A stretch of DNA of 64,000 nt from Linepithema humile (GCF_040581485.1 NC_090130.1:16247656-16311655); one strand, 5' to 3'; positions 23,824 to 35,945 are shown, counted from the stretch's first letter. The notes: generated by a model from the sequence alone, not told the origin. Program-made: numbers and translations.

Positions 23824-24030
23824 CTAAAGCACAATATAATATATGTTATATAGTATATATTTAGAAACCTGTTCTTTTTTTTTATTATAAATATCCCCGG
23901 TAAAATAAAAATCTCTAATATAGTCAAAATTTTGTTATCTTAATTAGTCGAAATTAAATAATTTTCCATTCTTAAAGTTTTTATACAATTTCTATTCTTG
24001 TTCTAATTTCATCACACATTGTTCTGTACA
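23824..24030. other. A+T-rich sequence upstream of the EML-like exon, presumed intron
   Basis: Contains the polypyrimidine-like stretch before the acceptor on the minus strand. No further exon was recognised on the high-coordinate side. Confidence 0.4.
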
Positions 24031-24258
24031 TGTGTGTAACGATGCAGCATGCATCGTTACAACTACGGGCCGTCCATCGTCCGTAGCCAACCAAGGACGT
24101 ATCACGCGCCGATAAACTTTGCGATAAACACCGGTGGTCAATCGCCGAACGCCCCCCCCCCCCCCCCACATCCGTCCGCTCCGAATTTCGCCAAATGGGG
24201 GACCGCCGCCGAAACTGTCGATGCTTGCCGATCCGAAGTCAGTCGGCCGACAGCTGGG

Positions 24259-24265
24259 TATAAAA
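24259..24265 (+). promoter_or_regulatory. TATA box of hairpin-string element copy 1
   Basis: ctgggTATAAAAgaggcccg; the same box and about 30 bp around it are conserved in the inverted copy at 35019-35025, which argues for function in the ancestral element. Confidence 0.6.
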
Positions 24266-24325
24266 GAGGCCCGGCTGTACGTCTATTCCATCAGATCCTG
24301 TTTGCTGCTAGACAGCGAACATCCT

Positions 24326-24780
24326 CTACGAGCGTTCTCGTAGTCCGCCGAGAGTACTCGGATTTTATGCTTTTGCTTCCAAGTAACGCGAGCGTTCTCG
24401 TGTACCGCCGAGCGTTCTCGGCACTCTATCCTCTGACGCACGAGCATTCTCGTGCACCCGCCGAGCATACTCGGCTCCCGGTACCGGTCTTCGTATATGG
24501 GCCCGTGTACCCAGCGAAACCTCCGTTTCGAATCCCCCTTATACAAGCGTTCTCGTAAACCCGCCAAACGTACTCGGCTCCGAGCCTCTTATACAAGCGT
24601 TCTCGTATACCCGCCGAGCGTACTCGACCCCCAAATACCAAATCTCCGTGCACGGGCATTCCCGTGCACCCGCCGAACACACTCGCCAATACGAGCGTTC
24701 TTGTATTCCCGCCGAACGTCCTCGGCTCCAGATCTTTCTAACACGAGCGTCCTCGTGTACCCACCGAACGTACTCGGTTA
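24326..24780. repeat. Series of short perfect hairpins
   Basis: Alternating inverted words of two kinds: an 'acgag-4 nt-ctcgt' type (24326-24343 extended to ctacgag/ctcgtag; another, gcacgag/ctcgtgc, near 24436) and a 'ccgag-4 nt-ctcgg' type (for example 24412-24425). Loops are cgtt, cgta, catt or cata. In one unit near 24650 the stem is gcacggg/cccgtgc, so both arms changed together. About a dozen hairpins lie in 450 bp. Confidence 0.8.
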
Positions 24781-25134
24781 TCATCCAACTGTCATATCTC
24801 CGCACACCGGCATTTAAAACCAAACACCATCCGGCAGGCAAAACCGCATCGACCAATCCGCGCCACCGAGCGTGACCCGTATCGATCGACTATCGAACGG
24901 ACTCGCGACGCATCTACGAACGCGCCCGCCGACAGGCACTCCGTCGTACCAACCGCTACGACTCAATCTTACGCGCTTGCGCCAACATCTCGTCGCTCGT
25001 ACCAAGACGCTTCACGTCATCTATACACTCGTCACGTTTGGACGAATCACACGTCGCCTTTATACACCACCACATTTATACAAATAATATCATCGCTATA
25101 CGAATTACCGATCATATTTATACGAAATCGCACA

Positions 25135-28100
25135 CAGGGCCGGCAACTTAGCAGAATTTCGAGTGTGGAGTTTTATTCATTAAGGGGGGGGGGGGGGGAG
25201 CCAGAAAAACTGTAACAAATTTTTACAAAATGAGATATTTTATTTATTGCTGTTTACAACTGCAAACGTTGATCGTCGAATTTTATTTGCACATATAAAT
25301 CTATTTGCAATTTCGTTCAAATCTAAGCCTTCAGTTATATCACGATGAACGTGGAGAATTGCGATGTTATTTAATCGGCTTTGCCACATCGTTGATCTTA
25401 AATATGTTTTCAATCTTCGCAAAGTTGAAAACGACCGCTCAGCAGTGCATGACGATGTCGGGACTGTGAGTAAAATCCTAATTAATTTGGAAAACTCACT
25501 AATCAATTCACTTACTGGCAAATTTTCTTTTAAAAATTTTACAACATCTTTCAGAGTCGATATTGTGATTTTTCTTTGTTTGATATCAAGAAACATGTCA
25601 CGATGAAGCTTTAGTTTTTCTTCCTCAAAGTCATTTTTATAAAACTCTACAATGTGAATCGGATCATTGATTTTACCTGTAATGAAATTTTCGCACATAT
25701 TTAAAAATTCCATTGTTTCGGAGTTAAATCTTTCTTTTAATGAAAAAATCACTTGATCGTATATTTCATTAAAATTCTTTTGGTAATATTCTTCAACAGA
25801 TTTAAATATATGGACATCTGCTGTCTCGAAACGTTTCGGAGCTCTACGAGTGCGAGGCAATTTAGGTTCTTCTAAATTTAATTTATTTGCGCCATTTGTC
25901 GCTTCTTTCCACAAAGAATCAAAACCAGATTGTCTCATTTCCGCAAAACATAATAGTATGGCTTTCATTTTTTCATGTGACTCGTACAAATTTAAATCAC
26001 TTTTTTGTAATTGCGTATTTAAAATTTCAATTTTCTCTAATGCTTAGATAGAATTTAATAGGCAAAAATAAAACTCAAAACTTTCCAAATATATTAAAAA
26101 TCCATTGGCTTTACTGCTAACTTCTGATTTGTTTGTAGATATTTCATTAAAAAATAACAAAATTTACTCATAGTTAGCAGCTATTGTTTTTAAAGATTTG
26201 ACTCTCATGCACCATCTATAAAATATAATAATAATATTATTTTTATTGTTAAAAAGTAATAATTATTTATTAAGCATTAAATTTGGAAATTATGTTATTT
26301 ATATAATTTATAATAAGATGCAAAAATTCTTAAATCAACAACCATAACTTTAGATTTTAGATTATTATTTTGTACGTAATTTAATTTTTTTATCCACTTT
26401 ATTAAATATTATAAATATAATTAATTGACCTATATATTTTACCTTGTTGGACAAAACGGTGATAGAATCGGTAGCGTTTCTTCGGATGTCGCCTGCAAAT
26501 CTTTAAATATTGCGATTCGTTTTGGAGAATCGCGAATAAAGGTTATCATATCTTTGGCTACTCCAAGAAAGTTATTAATCATTTCTATGTTCTTCATAGC
26601 ATCTTGAGCGACCAGATTTAACGTATGCGCTGTGCAATGAACAAAAAGGGCTCTTGATTCCAACTTCCGAAGTAGCGTACACCAGAATATTTTCCACTCA
26701 TATTTGCGGCGCCGTCAAAACATTGCCCTCTTAATTTTGTAATATTTAATCCATATCGTAATAAGACATCTCTTATGATATTCAGAAGCGTTTCCGATTT
26801 TGTATTACTGGTTTCATAAAAACCTAAGAATATTTCTTTTATAGTAAAATCCGGCAAGGTAATTCGAAAGTTAATGGAACTTGTTCCAATCTGGATATAT
26901 CCGATGTTTCATCTACGATGATAGCATAATATTGCGCGGATTTTATTTCTGTTATATATGTGTTTATGACTGTATGTGCCATCATTTCCAATATTTCATT
27001 CACGTAATTATGATGCAGCCACTTATAACCTGCTGACTTATTTAGCCACCACCTCAATTCTGGAACATCCTCAGCTCTCATTTTTTAAAATTTTATGAGA
27101 TTAGAATATTCGTCATTATTTCTTCCACGGAGGGCTATACCTTGTTGTGCTAAAACACTAATAGTGCTAAATATCTTTAGCAATGCGACTCGAGAATCAG
27201 CCATTTCTTTAGTTTTTGCATGAGAAATATGCTCAATAATAGACTTATCTCGTAAATTTTGTAATCCTAAGAATGCTTTTCTGTGAAAACTGCTTGCTTC
27301 GTGTTTATTAAAACGATCTACCGCATTTTTCCAACAACTAAAGCCATTCGTTACAAATGATTCAATTGAGCGTATAGCATGGCTATCTAGACTTGATATA
27401 TTTTTGCTTACTGCTTCTGAGCATATTTTACAGATGGCCTTACCCGTTGAATTAAATTCTAGCCATTTGTATATCTCTTGCCATCTTGCAAAAGATAATG
27501 GTTTTTTTTACCTAAAAAAACAATATAAGTACTGTTTACGTTTTGTCTGAATACTTTTGTACACTTTATTATGAAGAATCTTACTGACAGACTTATGAAA
27601 TTTATAACAAACTTTGGATATTTTATTTTTAATTAATATTCAATTTATTAATTATTAAAATAATATTAAAATTTTAAAACAATTTTTAATGTTTTTAAAT
27701 AAGACTTGAGAATTATTTTTTGTAATATTTTTATACTATATGTAAAATTATATTTTAAACTATCAAACTTATTAACTATTTAAATATATTTATATAAAAA
27801 ATTGCATTTTACTCAAAATAAACATACTTTTGTTTAATACTGCTTTAGGCGCCAAATTTTCTTTATTTGGTTTTTCTTGAGTGTTGTTACTTGTTGCTTC
27901 TGTGATTTGCAGCCCCGACTTCGAACTACCGACTATTTCACTGCTTGAACAGCTAGGCTTCGAAGCTGCTATAGAAACAGCTGGTTTTTGCTTTCCTTTT
28001 CTTACGACAAACTTGTCCATGACTGACAAAGAGAGATAATATGTTGGGGGGCTTGAAAGAACCACGATCTCAGGTCAATAACAGCAACGTAAAAGAAGTT

Positions 28101-28386
28101 TGGTTATATGGTCACAGTTTGATCACGAACTATACGGACGTAGAAAGAGAGAGCACCAATTTGGGCATGAACTATGAGACGCTGACGGAGACGTTTCGCT
28201 TTATGCATATCTGTGTAATGCCCTCTAGCATATAATGTTACAATTGGTAGTATATCGGTAGCTCTCGTTGCAACTCATAAATAATTTTGGAACAAATTGG
28301 GCAAATTCCGAGTATGGAAATTCCACACTCGGATTAATCGGAGTGTGGAATTCTCCACATATTCCATATATAAGTTGCCGGCGCTG
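25135..28386 (-). mobile_element. hAT-superfamily DNA transposon (3.25 kb)
   Basis: Ends cagggccggcaactta (25135) and its reverse complement at 28371-28386 with one or two changes. A perfect 8-bp target duplication, atcgcaca, stands at 25127-25134 and 28387-28394, the hAT signature. The element carries one transposase gene on the minus strand, a G homopolymer at 25183-25198, and is inserted in the tail of the hairpin-string element. Confidence 0.95.
25240..28020 (-). pseudogene. hAT transposase (zinc-finger, ZMYM1-like), degenerate
   Basis: First exon from ATG 28020, basic and Ser/Lys-rich, with donor gtatgt at 27827. After a 316-nt intron, exon 2 (from 27511) has a Cys-rich zinc-finger segment (FNSTGKAICKICSEA), then IVDETSDIS, RGQCFDGAANMSG and HCTAHTLNLVAQDAM. 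A second intron (26216-26442, gtaaaa to tatag) precedes the C-terminal part, which ends with the hAT dimerisation block PTSSCTAERSFSTLRRLKT near 25430. Frameshifts near 26870 and 26680 and stops near 26165 and 26043 break the frame. Confidence 0.9.
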
Positions 28387-28394
28387 ATCGCACA

Positions 28395-28549
28395 TCATAC
28401 GCAACATACGCAAACATCCATACGGATCATTTATACCAGAAATTGTCTCTGAAAAACTTTCTTTGCTCTTGTAGTGCCTATGTAGCGGTAGGCGCTGAGG
28501 AATAGATTCGGGATTCGCCGTGCTGGCCAAGGGGGTTTACTCGGAGAGT
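28395..28549. other. Continuation of the hairpin-string element beyond hAT
   Basis: Sequence that would directly follow 25134 before hAT insertion; it leads into an LTR-like segment. No gene. Confidence 0.3.
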
Positions 28550-29009
28550 TGAATTAATTAACTAGTTTTTCCTTTTGAAAAAGGTATAACTTTTATTTGA
28601 TACTCTTGTTGATACACTTTACACTTCACTCACTCGGCGACCGTATTACTGCGGTTACACGTGTACGCGGCGTGTCGTGCTTCGTACGGAACTTTACTGA
28701 TAAAAAACCCGCGGTGCCTTGTGTGCCGTCTTTATATATACGGATCAGTATTCGGGGACAATGAGACTTGAACAATAACGGTCTATTGTATTCCCGAAAT
28801 GCTGATCTGTTTAACCTACTTTAGGCGCAAGTGACACTCGGACTTCTAAGAACGAGTGCTCGCGTCAGCGCCTAATTGTTTAATAATTAAATTAGTTTTG
28901 TAATATAATTCTCGAAAGGTAACCTCGCTTAATGACCTTCTAAAAGTTTATTATCATTGTTGCCCAATTAACTTAAAATTATAACGTTGCGGTTTTTCGA
29001 CACACAACA
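28550..29009 (-). repeat. LTR-like segment (460 bp)
   Basis: Read on the minus strand it starts TGTTGTGTGTCG and ends in CA, has TATATATAAAG near 28735 and an AATAAAA signal near 28590, in LTR order. No partner LTR or target duplication was found. Just beyond its 3' side a cacggcgaatcccgaat word resembles one next to the LTR-like block at 2431-3040. Confidence 0.35.
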
Positions 29010-29722
29010 CTCTGACGTAGGATTTTGTGACCAAATATCAGGACTCTTCGATCACTCTGTAGCAATTTATCTCATTTAAAAAAAGGATTTGTAAATTTTT
29101 ATGATTCTTCTGTCTTATAATAAATATGTTTTGTAATTATGAAAAAATGTTCCTTGTATGCACATATATCTCATACAGCACAGAACATTCGAAATATATT
29201 GCAACAATGTTGCAGATTGCAATGTAATAATAGATATTGCAGAAATATAAAACTGCATCATAACTTTACTAATATTCCTGCAATATCTTGTTAATATTAA
29301 AAAATTTAATGCCATAATTTATAATAAATTAAATTAAACATTAAATTATACATAATAATTAAATAAAATAAAAAATATAATTTGTATACATTAAATCGTA
29401 AAATAGAATCAATAATTTATAATATTTAAGAAAATATAAATAAAAATAAAATCTATGTAAACCTTTTCTTATTTTCAAATGCCTGTACATATTCTCGATG
29501 TTTATTCATTAAAAACAGAAACATCTGAAAACTATAAATTACCCATAATTAAAATTAAATACAAATTGTACATAAAATTTATAGTTTTCAGATAGTTTTT
29601 CTCTTAATGCATAAACATCAAAATTCGTAGACAACAAAAAATAAAAAAAAATTGAATTTATTTTTATTTGAATGCTTCTATATGCTTTTGTCTATTAAAA
29701 TCAAAGGCATCTTGTACATTAG
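29010..29722. other. A+T-rich sequence with a small palindrome
   Basis: No gene. A hairpin is formed by catctgaaaactataaatt (near 29522) and its reverse complement near 29578. Confidence 0.4.
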
Positions 29723-29725
29723 TAC

Positions 29726-30660
29726 AAAAGACCCCGCACCATTCTTATGGGAAAGTGTCTTTCTGTGGATTTGGCTAATTTTTTGATATGTTATAGTTCT
29801 CGTCATTCTGAACAAATGTCTTAATGGGCACAACTTAATCCTATAAGCTGTTTCCGCGTTACAAACCCTAGAAGGTCCTGATTTAACATACAAAAGTATA
29901 GGCGCGCGCGTGCGTGTGTGTGTGTTTTTTTGTTCAAATGAGGTGTTCAAACTGAGCACTATTCTCTGCGATGGAAGCATCTACTCTGGTTTGGAAGGAA
30001 TTGGTTGCTCGAAAAATTTCATCATTATTTAAAAATTGAATTGCTTCTCTTATCCTATGAATCATATCATCCCTTGTAGTTGGACGGTCACGGTACCCCA
30101 AGTCTTTTACCCTTCTCCACAAATAATAATCTAGGATAGTGAAGTCCGGTGATCGAGGTGGATAATTGATCGGACCGTATTTGCCTATCCACTTATTGGG
30201 AAACATAGTGCTTAGAGCTGCACGGGCAACTCTTGATGTATGCGACGAGCATCCATCTTGTTGGAATCACATATCCCGGCGCAATGGCAGAAATAGATTT
30301 TCTAATAAGACAGAAAGATCTGTCTCTATCAAGGCTGAATACCTATCACCGTTTAAATTTTCTTAAAAAAAAATAGGACCTACGATCTGACTACCAATAA
30401 TGCTGCACCAAACATTCACCTTCCAAATATGTTAATGATCCATTTCTCTCAACCAGTGAGGATTAACTTGCGACCAATAATGACAGTTCCACGTATTGAC
30501 ACAGTCATCACTTTTTAATGTAGATTTGTCAGAAAATAAAATTTTGTCGTAAAAAGTAGGTGGTTGTTGTCTTATTTGGTTGCAAAATGCAAAATTACTT
30601 TGACAATCATCATTATTCACATTCTGGTGAACAGCCATTTGGTAAGAGTAAAACTTGTGT
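29726..30660 (-). mobile_element. mariner element with DD41D spacing, truncated
   Basis: The 3' end (low coordinate) begins caaaagaccccgcacc next to TA, a terminal-repeat-like word. The transposase fills 29934-30655. The other end is not present: coding sequence runs directly into the (ACGC)n tract. Confidence 0.75.
29934..30655 (-). pseudogene. mariner-type transposase, catalytic domain (DD41D)
   Basis: Minus-strand translation gives ILFSDKSTLKSDD, then NCHYWSQVNPHW, FQQDGCSSHTSR and a C-terminal PPRSPDFTILDYYLWRRVKD. Counting from the Asp of FQQDG to that of TILDY leaves 41 residues between them, the spacing reported for the rosa/Visitor group. Stops at about 30430, 30363 and 30268 break it. 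The N-terminal DNA-binding region is missing beyond the microsatellite. Confidence 0.8.
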
Positions 30661-31150
<490 letters not shown>

Positions 31151-31351
31151 GTGTGATGTTAGCATATAAAGGACATGTATTATTACTATATATATAAGTA
31201 TATATATTGTTAGAAGAATAAATTATTATTAATATTATAAACTTTTAATATTCTTATTCTTTTTGTCTACTCATTTCTTTCCTTCTCCTATCCCGAGCGG
31301 ACACGCGCTTTTGTCACGCAGTAAGATAGGTCGAGGCATAGGAAAGATATA

Positions 31352-31578
31352 CACTACCGCTCAAAAGTGTGGAACACCTTACAATTTTAAAATAAAATTA
31401 TATTTTTCTCACAGATACAATTATTTTATTAAAAATATCGATACTTATTTGTGAATGCACGTATTTGGATAAAATTTAAGAAAAATAACAAAAAAATTAC
31501 TTATATTTACAATGTTAGTGAGTAAAGTTGATTAAAATTATCTAAAAATTGTAGGATGCTCCAAACTTTTCCGTAGTG
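31352..31578. mobile_element. 227-bp Tc1-type MITE
   Basis: Left end cactaccgctcaaaagtgtgg, right end inverted cactacggaaaagtttgg, with TA at 31350-31351 and 31579-31580. No coding capacity; interior is A+T-rich. Confidence 0.85.
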
Positions 31579-32069
31579 TATGGGGAGTCAGGATGATAAA
31601 AAAAATATAATTTAAAATATAATTACTCGTCCACTCCTTCCTTTCTTCCATTCTCAGCGGTAACCTAACACGCTCGCTTATCTCATGTAAGGTAGGTCAG
31701 TGTAACATAACTTCTATATTGTTCAACATTCTAATCTCAAATTTAATAACTTATTAATTATAATACCCTCAGTTTTATTAATTTATTATATTATTTAAGA
31801 TAAATAAGTTTATTTTAATAAAACTTTTTAAATTGTATATTTATTTAAATGGTTCCCTCATTACTACAACGGTGTAACTTGACTCGCGCGCTGTAGGATA
31901 GGTCAGTATAGTGAGTAGGATGGAAAAGACACATAGTCGGGATAATGCAAAATAATTTTAAATTATAATTGGAATAATATTTATTAAACAGATACACTTA
32001 AAATATATTATGACAATGAAACAATAAAGCATGTGATACGCTAGAAATTATCGCAATCCAAAGACTTGT

Positions 32070-32815
32070 GCTAACAGTTCGATTATATCGTTCTTATCAA
32101 ACAATTTGCTTGTTTTTGTCACATATCGCCGCGATGGGGTCCTTCACATCACTCGCGATTTCTCGCAAGTGTATGAATTTGGTGTCAACCATATTGATGA
32201 TGTTGTTCAACGACTGAGTGATACGATCTACGCAATACTCAAGAGCAAACATATTACATGCGGTGTCGCTCGACATGGCTAAACATACCGTTGATGTTTC
32301 CAGGCGCAGTACTTTTAGATTGTTTATCTTTCCAAATCGTAGTGTGACATGTCCGATGGTTTGAGATGATGTGTGTGCTTTGTCTTCACCATTGTTAAAA
32401 AAATGGTGGATGGCGTCTCGTTGATCCAGGAGGACCTTTCACATGTTGTGTGTAAAATGTATTTCTTTGCCATGGTTGTCACCGAGAGCGATTTCCACGT
32501 GGCTCGACATTGAAACGTTGATTCCAATATCCAGATATTTGCTTTTTGCTGGTTTTTGTCAACGGATATCTTCTAGCCAAAATTCTGGGAGGCGTGATCA
32601 TGCTTCTATCGATGCTTGGCGGATTACTTCTATTTCTGTGGAAAAAAGCTTGTGTGAATTCAAAGTGTAACAATAGCGGTGAGTTTAAAGGTGTAAATAG
32701 TAAGAGAGCCAATTTACTCGTTGGGTGAGTATTTCCGCTTCTTCGCGAAGGTCTCTACATCTTGCTGTTTGTTGGTCAGATTACTTACAGTTGTCTGCTG
32801 TACGGTAGAAAACAT
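32070..32815 (-). pseudogene. Decayed paralogue of the spliced orphan Polinton gene
   Basis: Exon 1 from ATG 32815 encodes MFSTVQQTTVSNLTNKQQ and ends near a gtaaat donor at about 32713; exon 2 follows a cccacag-type acceptor. Further on, translations such as INVSMSSHVEIALGDNHGKE and NMFALEYCVDRITQSLNNII match the gene at 48910-49620 almost residue for residue, but stops and frameshifts intervene. The same intron position in both copies shows that the intron predates their split. Confidence 0.8.
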
Positions 32816-32902
32816 CGTTGCTATAATCCAGGTGAGGCGTTGCAGCGAAATAGTCCAAACGATTTCGGATAACTGTGAGGATTCACTTTTTTTGCGAGTT
32901 TT

Positions 32903-32930
32903 TTTATACCCGCTTGTTGCACACGACACT
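32903..32930 (-). promoter_or_regulatory. Polinton TATA module, relic copy
   Basis: Minus strand: gtgtgcaacaagcgggtata followed by A-rich sequence. Same word as at 36001, 48480 and 49717. It lies about 90 bp upstream of the relic gene's ATG. Confidence 0.65.
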
Positions 32931-33446
32931 AATTAAAAAATGCTGACAATGCCGATTAAAACATTGAAATCTGGCAACAATGGCGCCCAAAATGCTGACG
33001 TGGCTGCCTGTTGCTATGGACTTTTGCACACGGCACTATTAAAAGTGCTGATTAAATATAAAGAAATCTGGCAACAATGGTGTCCAAACTGCTGATGTTG
33101 CTAAAAATAATGATAATACCATGCTTGTAACAACGCAAATGGCGCTCAAAATGCTAACAGCGCAAAATGGCGCCTGTAAATTCTAAGAAAAGCGATTATG
33201 TAATTCGTAAAATATGTGGTCTTTTCCAAACTCTTGTAAACTGATACCCCTCCCCTCCATTTCGTGTAACTGATACCCACATCACAAAAGTGCTGATGCT
33301 GCGCTTTTACAACTGCGAATGTGTGTAACCTGATACCTCTCCCCTCCAAAAGTGCTGACGCAGCGTAATCTGATACTCCCTCTTTCCCTTTTCCCCCGCA
33401 CCCCCCTCATTGCCCCATGGATTAGAACCGGCTTAGCTACACTACT

Positions 33447-33929
33447 CCCCTTACTTGTTTTAATTTAATATTGTTTTTTCTTCCTCAGACAATGGGGTGG
33501 ATATTAATATATTTTTAAATTTAACTCCAAGTCAAATCCCTGTGCTGCTGCCCACTCCAACTTTTACCATAGGCGAACAGTTAACGTTTATGTAGAAGTA
33601 CATTGCTTTTATGATTTCAAGTAAACTTGTAAGCATGACCCCTTTTTCTTTTTTCTGTTTGGCAGAAAAAGATTATTCTCAAAAGATTATTTTGTATTTA
33701 TATTTTCATAAAATGTTGCAATTTTTTATGGAATGTGAAACCGTGTGGGCTTTTCGGACGCGGTATAGCTTGCCGGAATCCAGGTTCGTTCGGTTGGGGG
33801 TGTGTCAAAGAATGTACGCGATTTGTTAATAATAAATAAGAAGACGTGTTTTATTCAATTAATATGTCTGATGACTGTGTGTACATGCGATGTGTGTTTG
33901 CGATGTATGTAGCGAGATTTGTATAAATG
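33447..33929 (+). other. Flank of the Polinton relic with a possible coding fragment
   Basis: After an acceptor-like cttcctcag (33480-33488), a frame reads DNGVDINIFLNLTPSQIPVL and on to about 33593. Its 'L-LT--qI--L-P---h' spacing faintly recalls a SAM-like module found in multicopy insect proteins. Very tentative. Confidence 0.2.
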
Positions 33930-34344
33930 AGCTGTACGATTGCGATGCGAAAAATATATACAAGCAACGGCGAAATAAGTAGAAAAGTATCGGTGCGATC
34001 GGTATAACAGCAACGGTGAAATAATTATTAAAGCAACGGCGGAATAATTATTAAAGCAGCGTGAAACAAGTATAAAAGTATCGGTGAGATCAATATAAAG
34101 CAACGGTGAAATAATTATTAAAGCAGCGTGAAATAAATATAAAAGCAGCGTGAAATAAATATAAAAGTATCGGTGAGATCAATATAAAGCAACGGTAAAA
34201 TAATTATTAAAGCAGCGTGAAATAAATATTAAAGCAGCGTGAAATAAATATAAAAGCAACGGCGAAATAATTATACGGCAACGGCGAAATAATTATTCAA
34301 GCAGCGGTGAAGTGATTATAAAAGCAACGGCGAAATATGATAAA
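33930..34344. repeat. Minisatellite, ~21-23-bp unit
   Basis: Repeats of aaagca(a/g)cgg(t/c)gaaataattatta and shortened forms (agcagcgtgaaataaatata), about 18 units in mixed order. It adjoins the inverted hairpin-string element. Confidence 0.85.
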
Positions 34345-35250
34345 GTTTGACGTGAGGCGTCTTAGTGCGATCGGCGGAACGATCGGCGCAGGCGCAGTGT
34401 GATCGAGTCGTAACGGTTGGCACACGACGGAGCGTTGGTCGGTGAGTGCGTTCGTAGAGTGTCGCGAGTCCGTTCGATAATAGATCGATGCGGCCTATTC
34501 GGCGGCGCGGATTGGTCGACGCGGTTTTGCCTGCCGGACGGATTATGATTCGAAATCCCGGCAAATAAACGCGATATATGGATTAGGATGCCGATTACGC
34601 TCGGCGGGAGTACGAGAACGCTCGTACGAAGGCGAGAATAGAACGGCAATCCGGCTTGGTGCACGGGAATGCTCGTTGCACGAAGATCGGTGCCTAGCGA
34701 GGCCGAGTGCGCTCGGCGGGAGTACGAGGACACTCGTACGAAGGCGGAATTAGAACGGCGATCTGGCTAGGTACGCGGGAATGCCCGCTATACGAAGATC
34801 GGTGCCTAGAGGAGCCAAGTACGCTCGGCGGGTATACGAGTATACTCGTATGCGGAGGCAAGAATACCGAGGACGCTCGGCGGTACACGAGAACACTCGT
34901 GTGCTGGAAAAGGCATAAAATTCGAGTACGCTCGGTCGGACTACGAGAACGCTCGTAGAGTGATGTTCGCTGTCTAGCAGCGAACGGGATCTGGTGAGAA
35001 GATGTACAGCCGGGCCTCTTTTATACCCGGCTGGCGGCCGACTGAACTCGGATCGGCAAGCATCGGCGGTTTCGGCGGCGGGCCCCACTAACGAAAATTC
35101 GGAACGGTCGGGTGTGGGGGTTCGTTCGGCGATTAACCGCTGTTGTTTTTGATAAAAGTTTTATTGGCGCTCGATGCGTCCTTTGGTGGGCTACGGACGA
35201 TGGACGGTCCGTAGCCGTAACGATGCAGCTTGCAGACTGCACCGTTACAA
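34345..35250 (-). mobile_element. Hairpin-string element, copy 2
   Basis: Inverted relative to copy 1. The terminal hairpin (35217-35247), the TATA box (35019-35025), the motif around gacagcgaac (near 34976), the hairpin string (34600-34960) and the tail with ccggcaggcaaaaccgc (near 34536) all occur in the same order. Many substitutions separate the copies, yet stems of the hairpins remain paired. Confidence 0.75.
35019..35025 (-). promoter_or_regulatory. TATA box of hairpin-string element copy 2
   Basis: Minus strand cgggTATAAAAgaggcccgg, the same context as copy 1 at 24259. Confidence 0.6.
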
Positions 35251-35697
35251 ATGTAATGTTTGCATTTAATAATTCTATAAATATTTTACAATTTTTTATT
35301 TTTAAATACTACTAGTGAATGATAAATATTACATTTTGCACTTATGTTATGATTGATTAATTTAAATTAATAAATTTAGATTTTCAAAATTTCACAGATT
35401 TGCACAGATTTGTGAATTGCAATTTATAAATTTGCTGTTATATTGGTATATACAGATTAGGAAATTAATTAATTTTGTGACTAAGTACTTTTGATTCATC
35501 AAATATTTGTGATATAACAATCCTGTTTTATTTTTTTGTTTTTAAAATGCAACATTTGCATGAATTGTTGGAATCAGACACTGAGGCTAATGGTGTGATT
35601 ATTGGATTCAAAAGCACACGTGCTTACTGAAAATGATCAAAAGATTATAGTGAAAACTGTTACCAAGTGGCTGCTCCAGATAACTGAGTTGTATGTT
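35251..35697 (+). other. Presumed host sequence at the Polinton insertion site
   Basis: A+T-rich, then a short frame from ATG 35548 (MQHLHELLESDTEANGVIIG) and, in a second frame, LTENDQKIIVKTVTKWLLQ up to the target duplication tatgtt at 35692-35697. This could be the 3' part of a host or multicopy gene cut by the Polinton; I cannot confirm it. Confidence 0.25.
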
Positions 35698-35945
35698 AGT
35701 AGTATAGCTATGCCGGTTCTAACCCAGGAGCAATGAGGGGGGTGCGGGGGAAGAGGGGAAAAGGGGGTATCGGATTACATAGGAGTGGGGATGACGAGGG
35801 GAGGTGCGGGGGAGAGGGAAGGTATCAGATAACAGTGGAGGGGGTAATGACGTCATTGTGTTTGGAGGAGAGGGGGTAAATTTGGAGTAGTGGGAATATC
35901 ATATAACAATAATTCCCGGAAGAGAAAAGATAAGGATTGTTTATA
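35698..35945 (+). repeat. Polinton left terminal inverted repeat
   Basis: About 245 bp; G-rich in the outer 150 bp (ggggggtgcgggggaagagg) with gtatcggattacataggag and gtatcagataacagtggagg words that recur inverted at the right end. Confidence 0.93.

Larger units (their letters stand above)
24031..25134 (+). mobile_element. Hairpin-string element, copy 1 (unclassified; interrupted by hAT)
   Basis: It shares, in the opposite orientation, most of its length with 34345-35250, so it is a dispersed repeat. Near the start is a perfect hairpin, gtaacgatgc-agcat-gcatcgttac (24037-24060). A core promoter-like TATAAAA follows at 24259, then a run of short hairpins (24326-24780), then a G+C-rich tail. 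No protein-coding frame is convincing; frames through the hairpins are repetitive. It could be the LTR or leader of an unknown retroelement, or a non-autonomous element. Sequence after the hAT insertion continues from 28387. Confidence 0.7.
31579..33446. mobile_element. Right end of a second, degraded Polinton
   Basis: The segment ends at 33446 with a terminus (ttagaaccggcttagctac, actact) that matches the right end of the complete Polinton at 50225, including the C/T-rich ccgcacccccctcattg block. It carries a decayed copy of the same spliced gene, at the same distance from the end, and the same TATA module. Its left part (31790-31935) matches sequence near 48790-48900 and, inverted, 37095-37200. 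The left terminus is not in the window. Confidence 0.8.

Noticed and set aside
24049..24875. Several 90-170-codon frames in both strands of the hairpin-string element
   Set aside because: All are Arg/Pro/Ser-rich readings of the repeated hairpins, without domain pattern; the frames are not conserved in the second copy.
28225..28530. 101-codon minus-strand frame across the hAT end
   Set aside because: It spans the hAT terminus and its target duplication, so it cannot be an ancestral gene.
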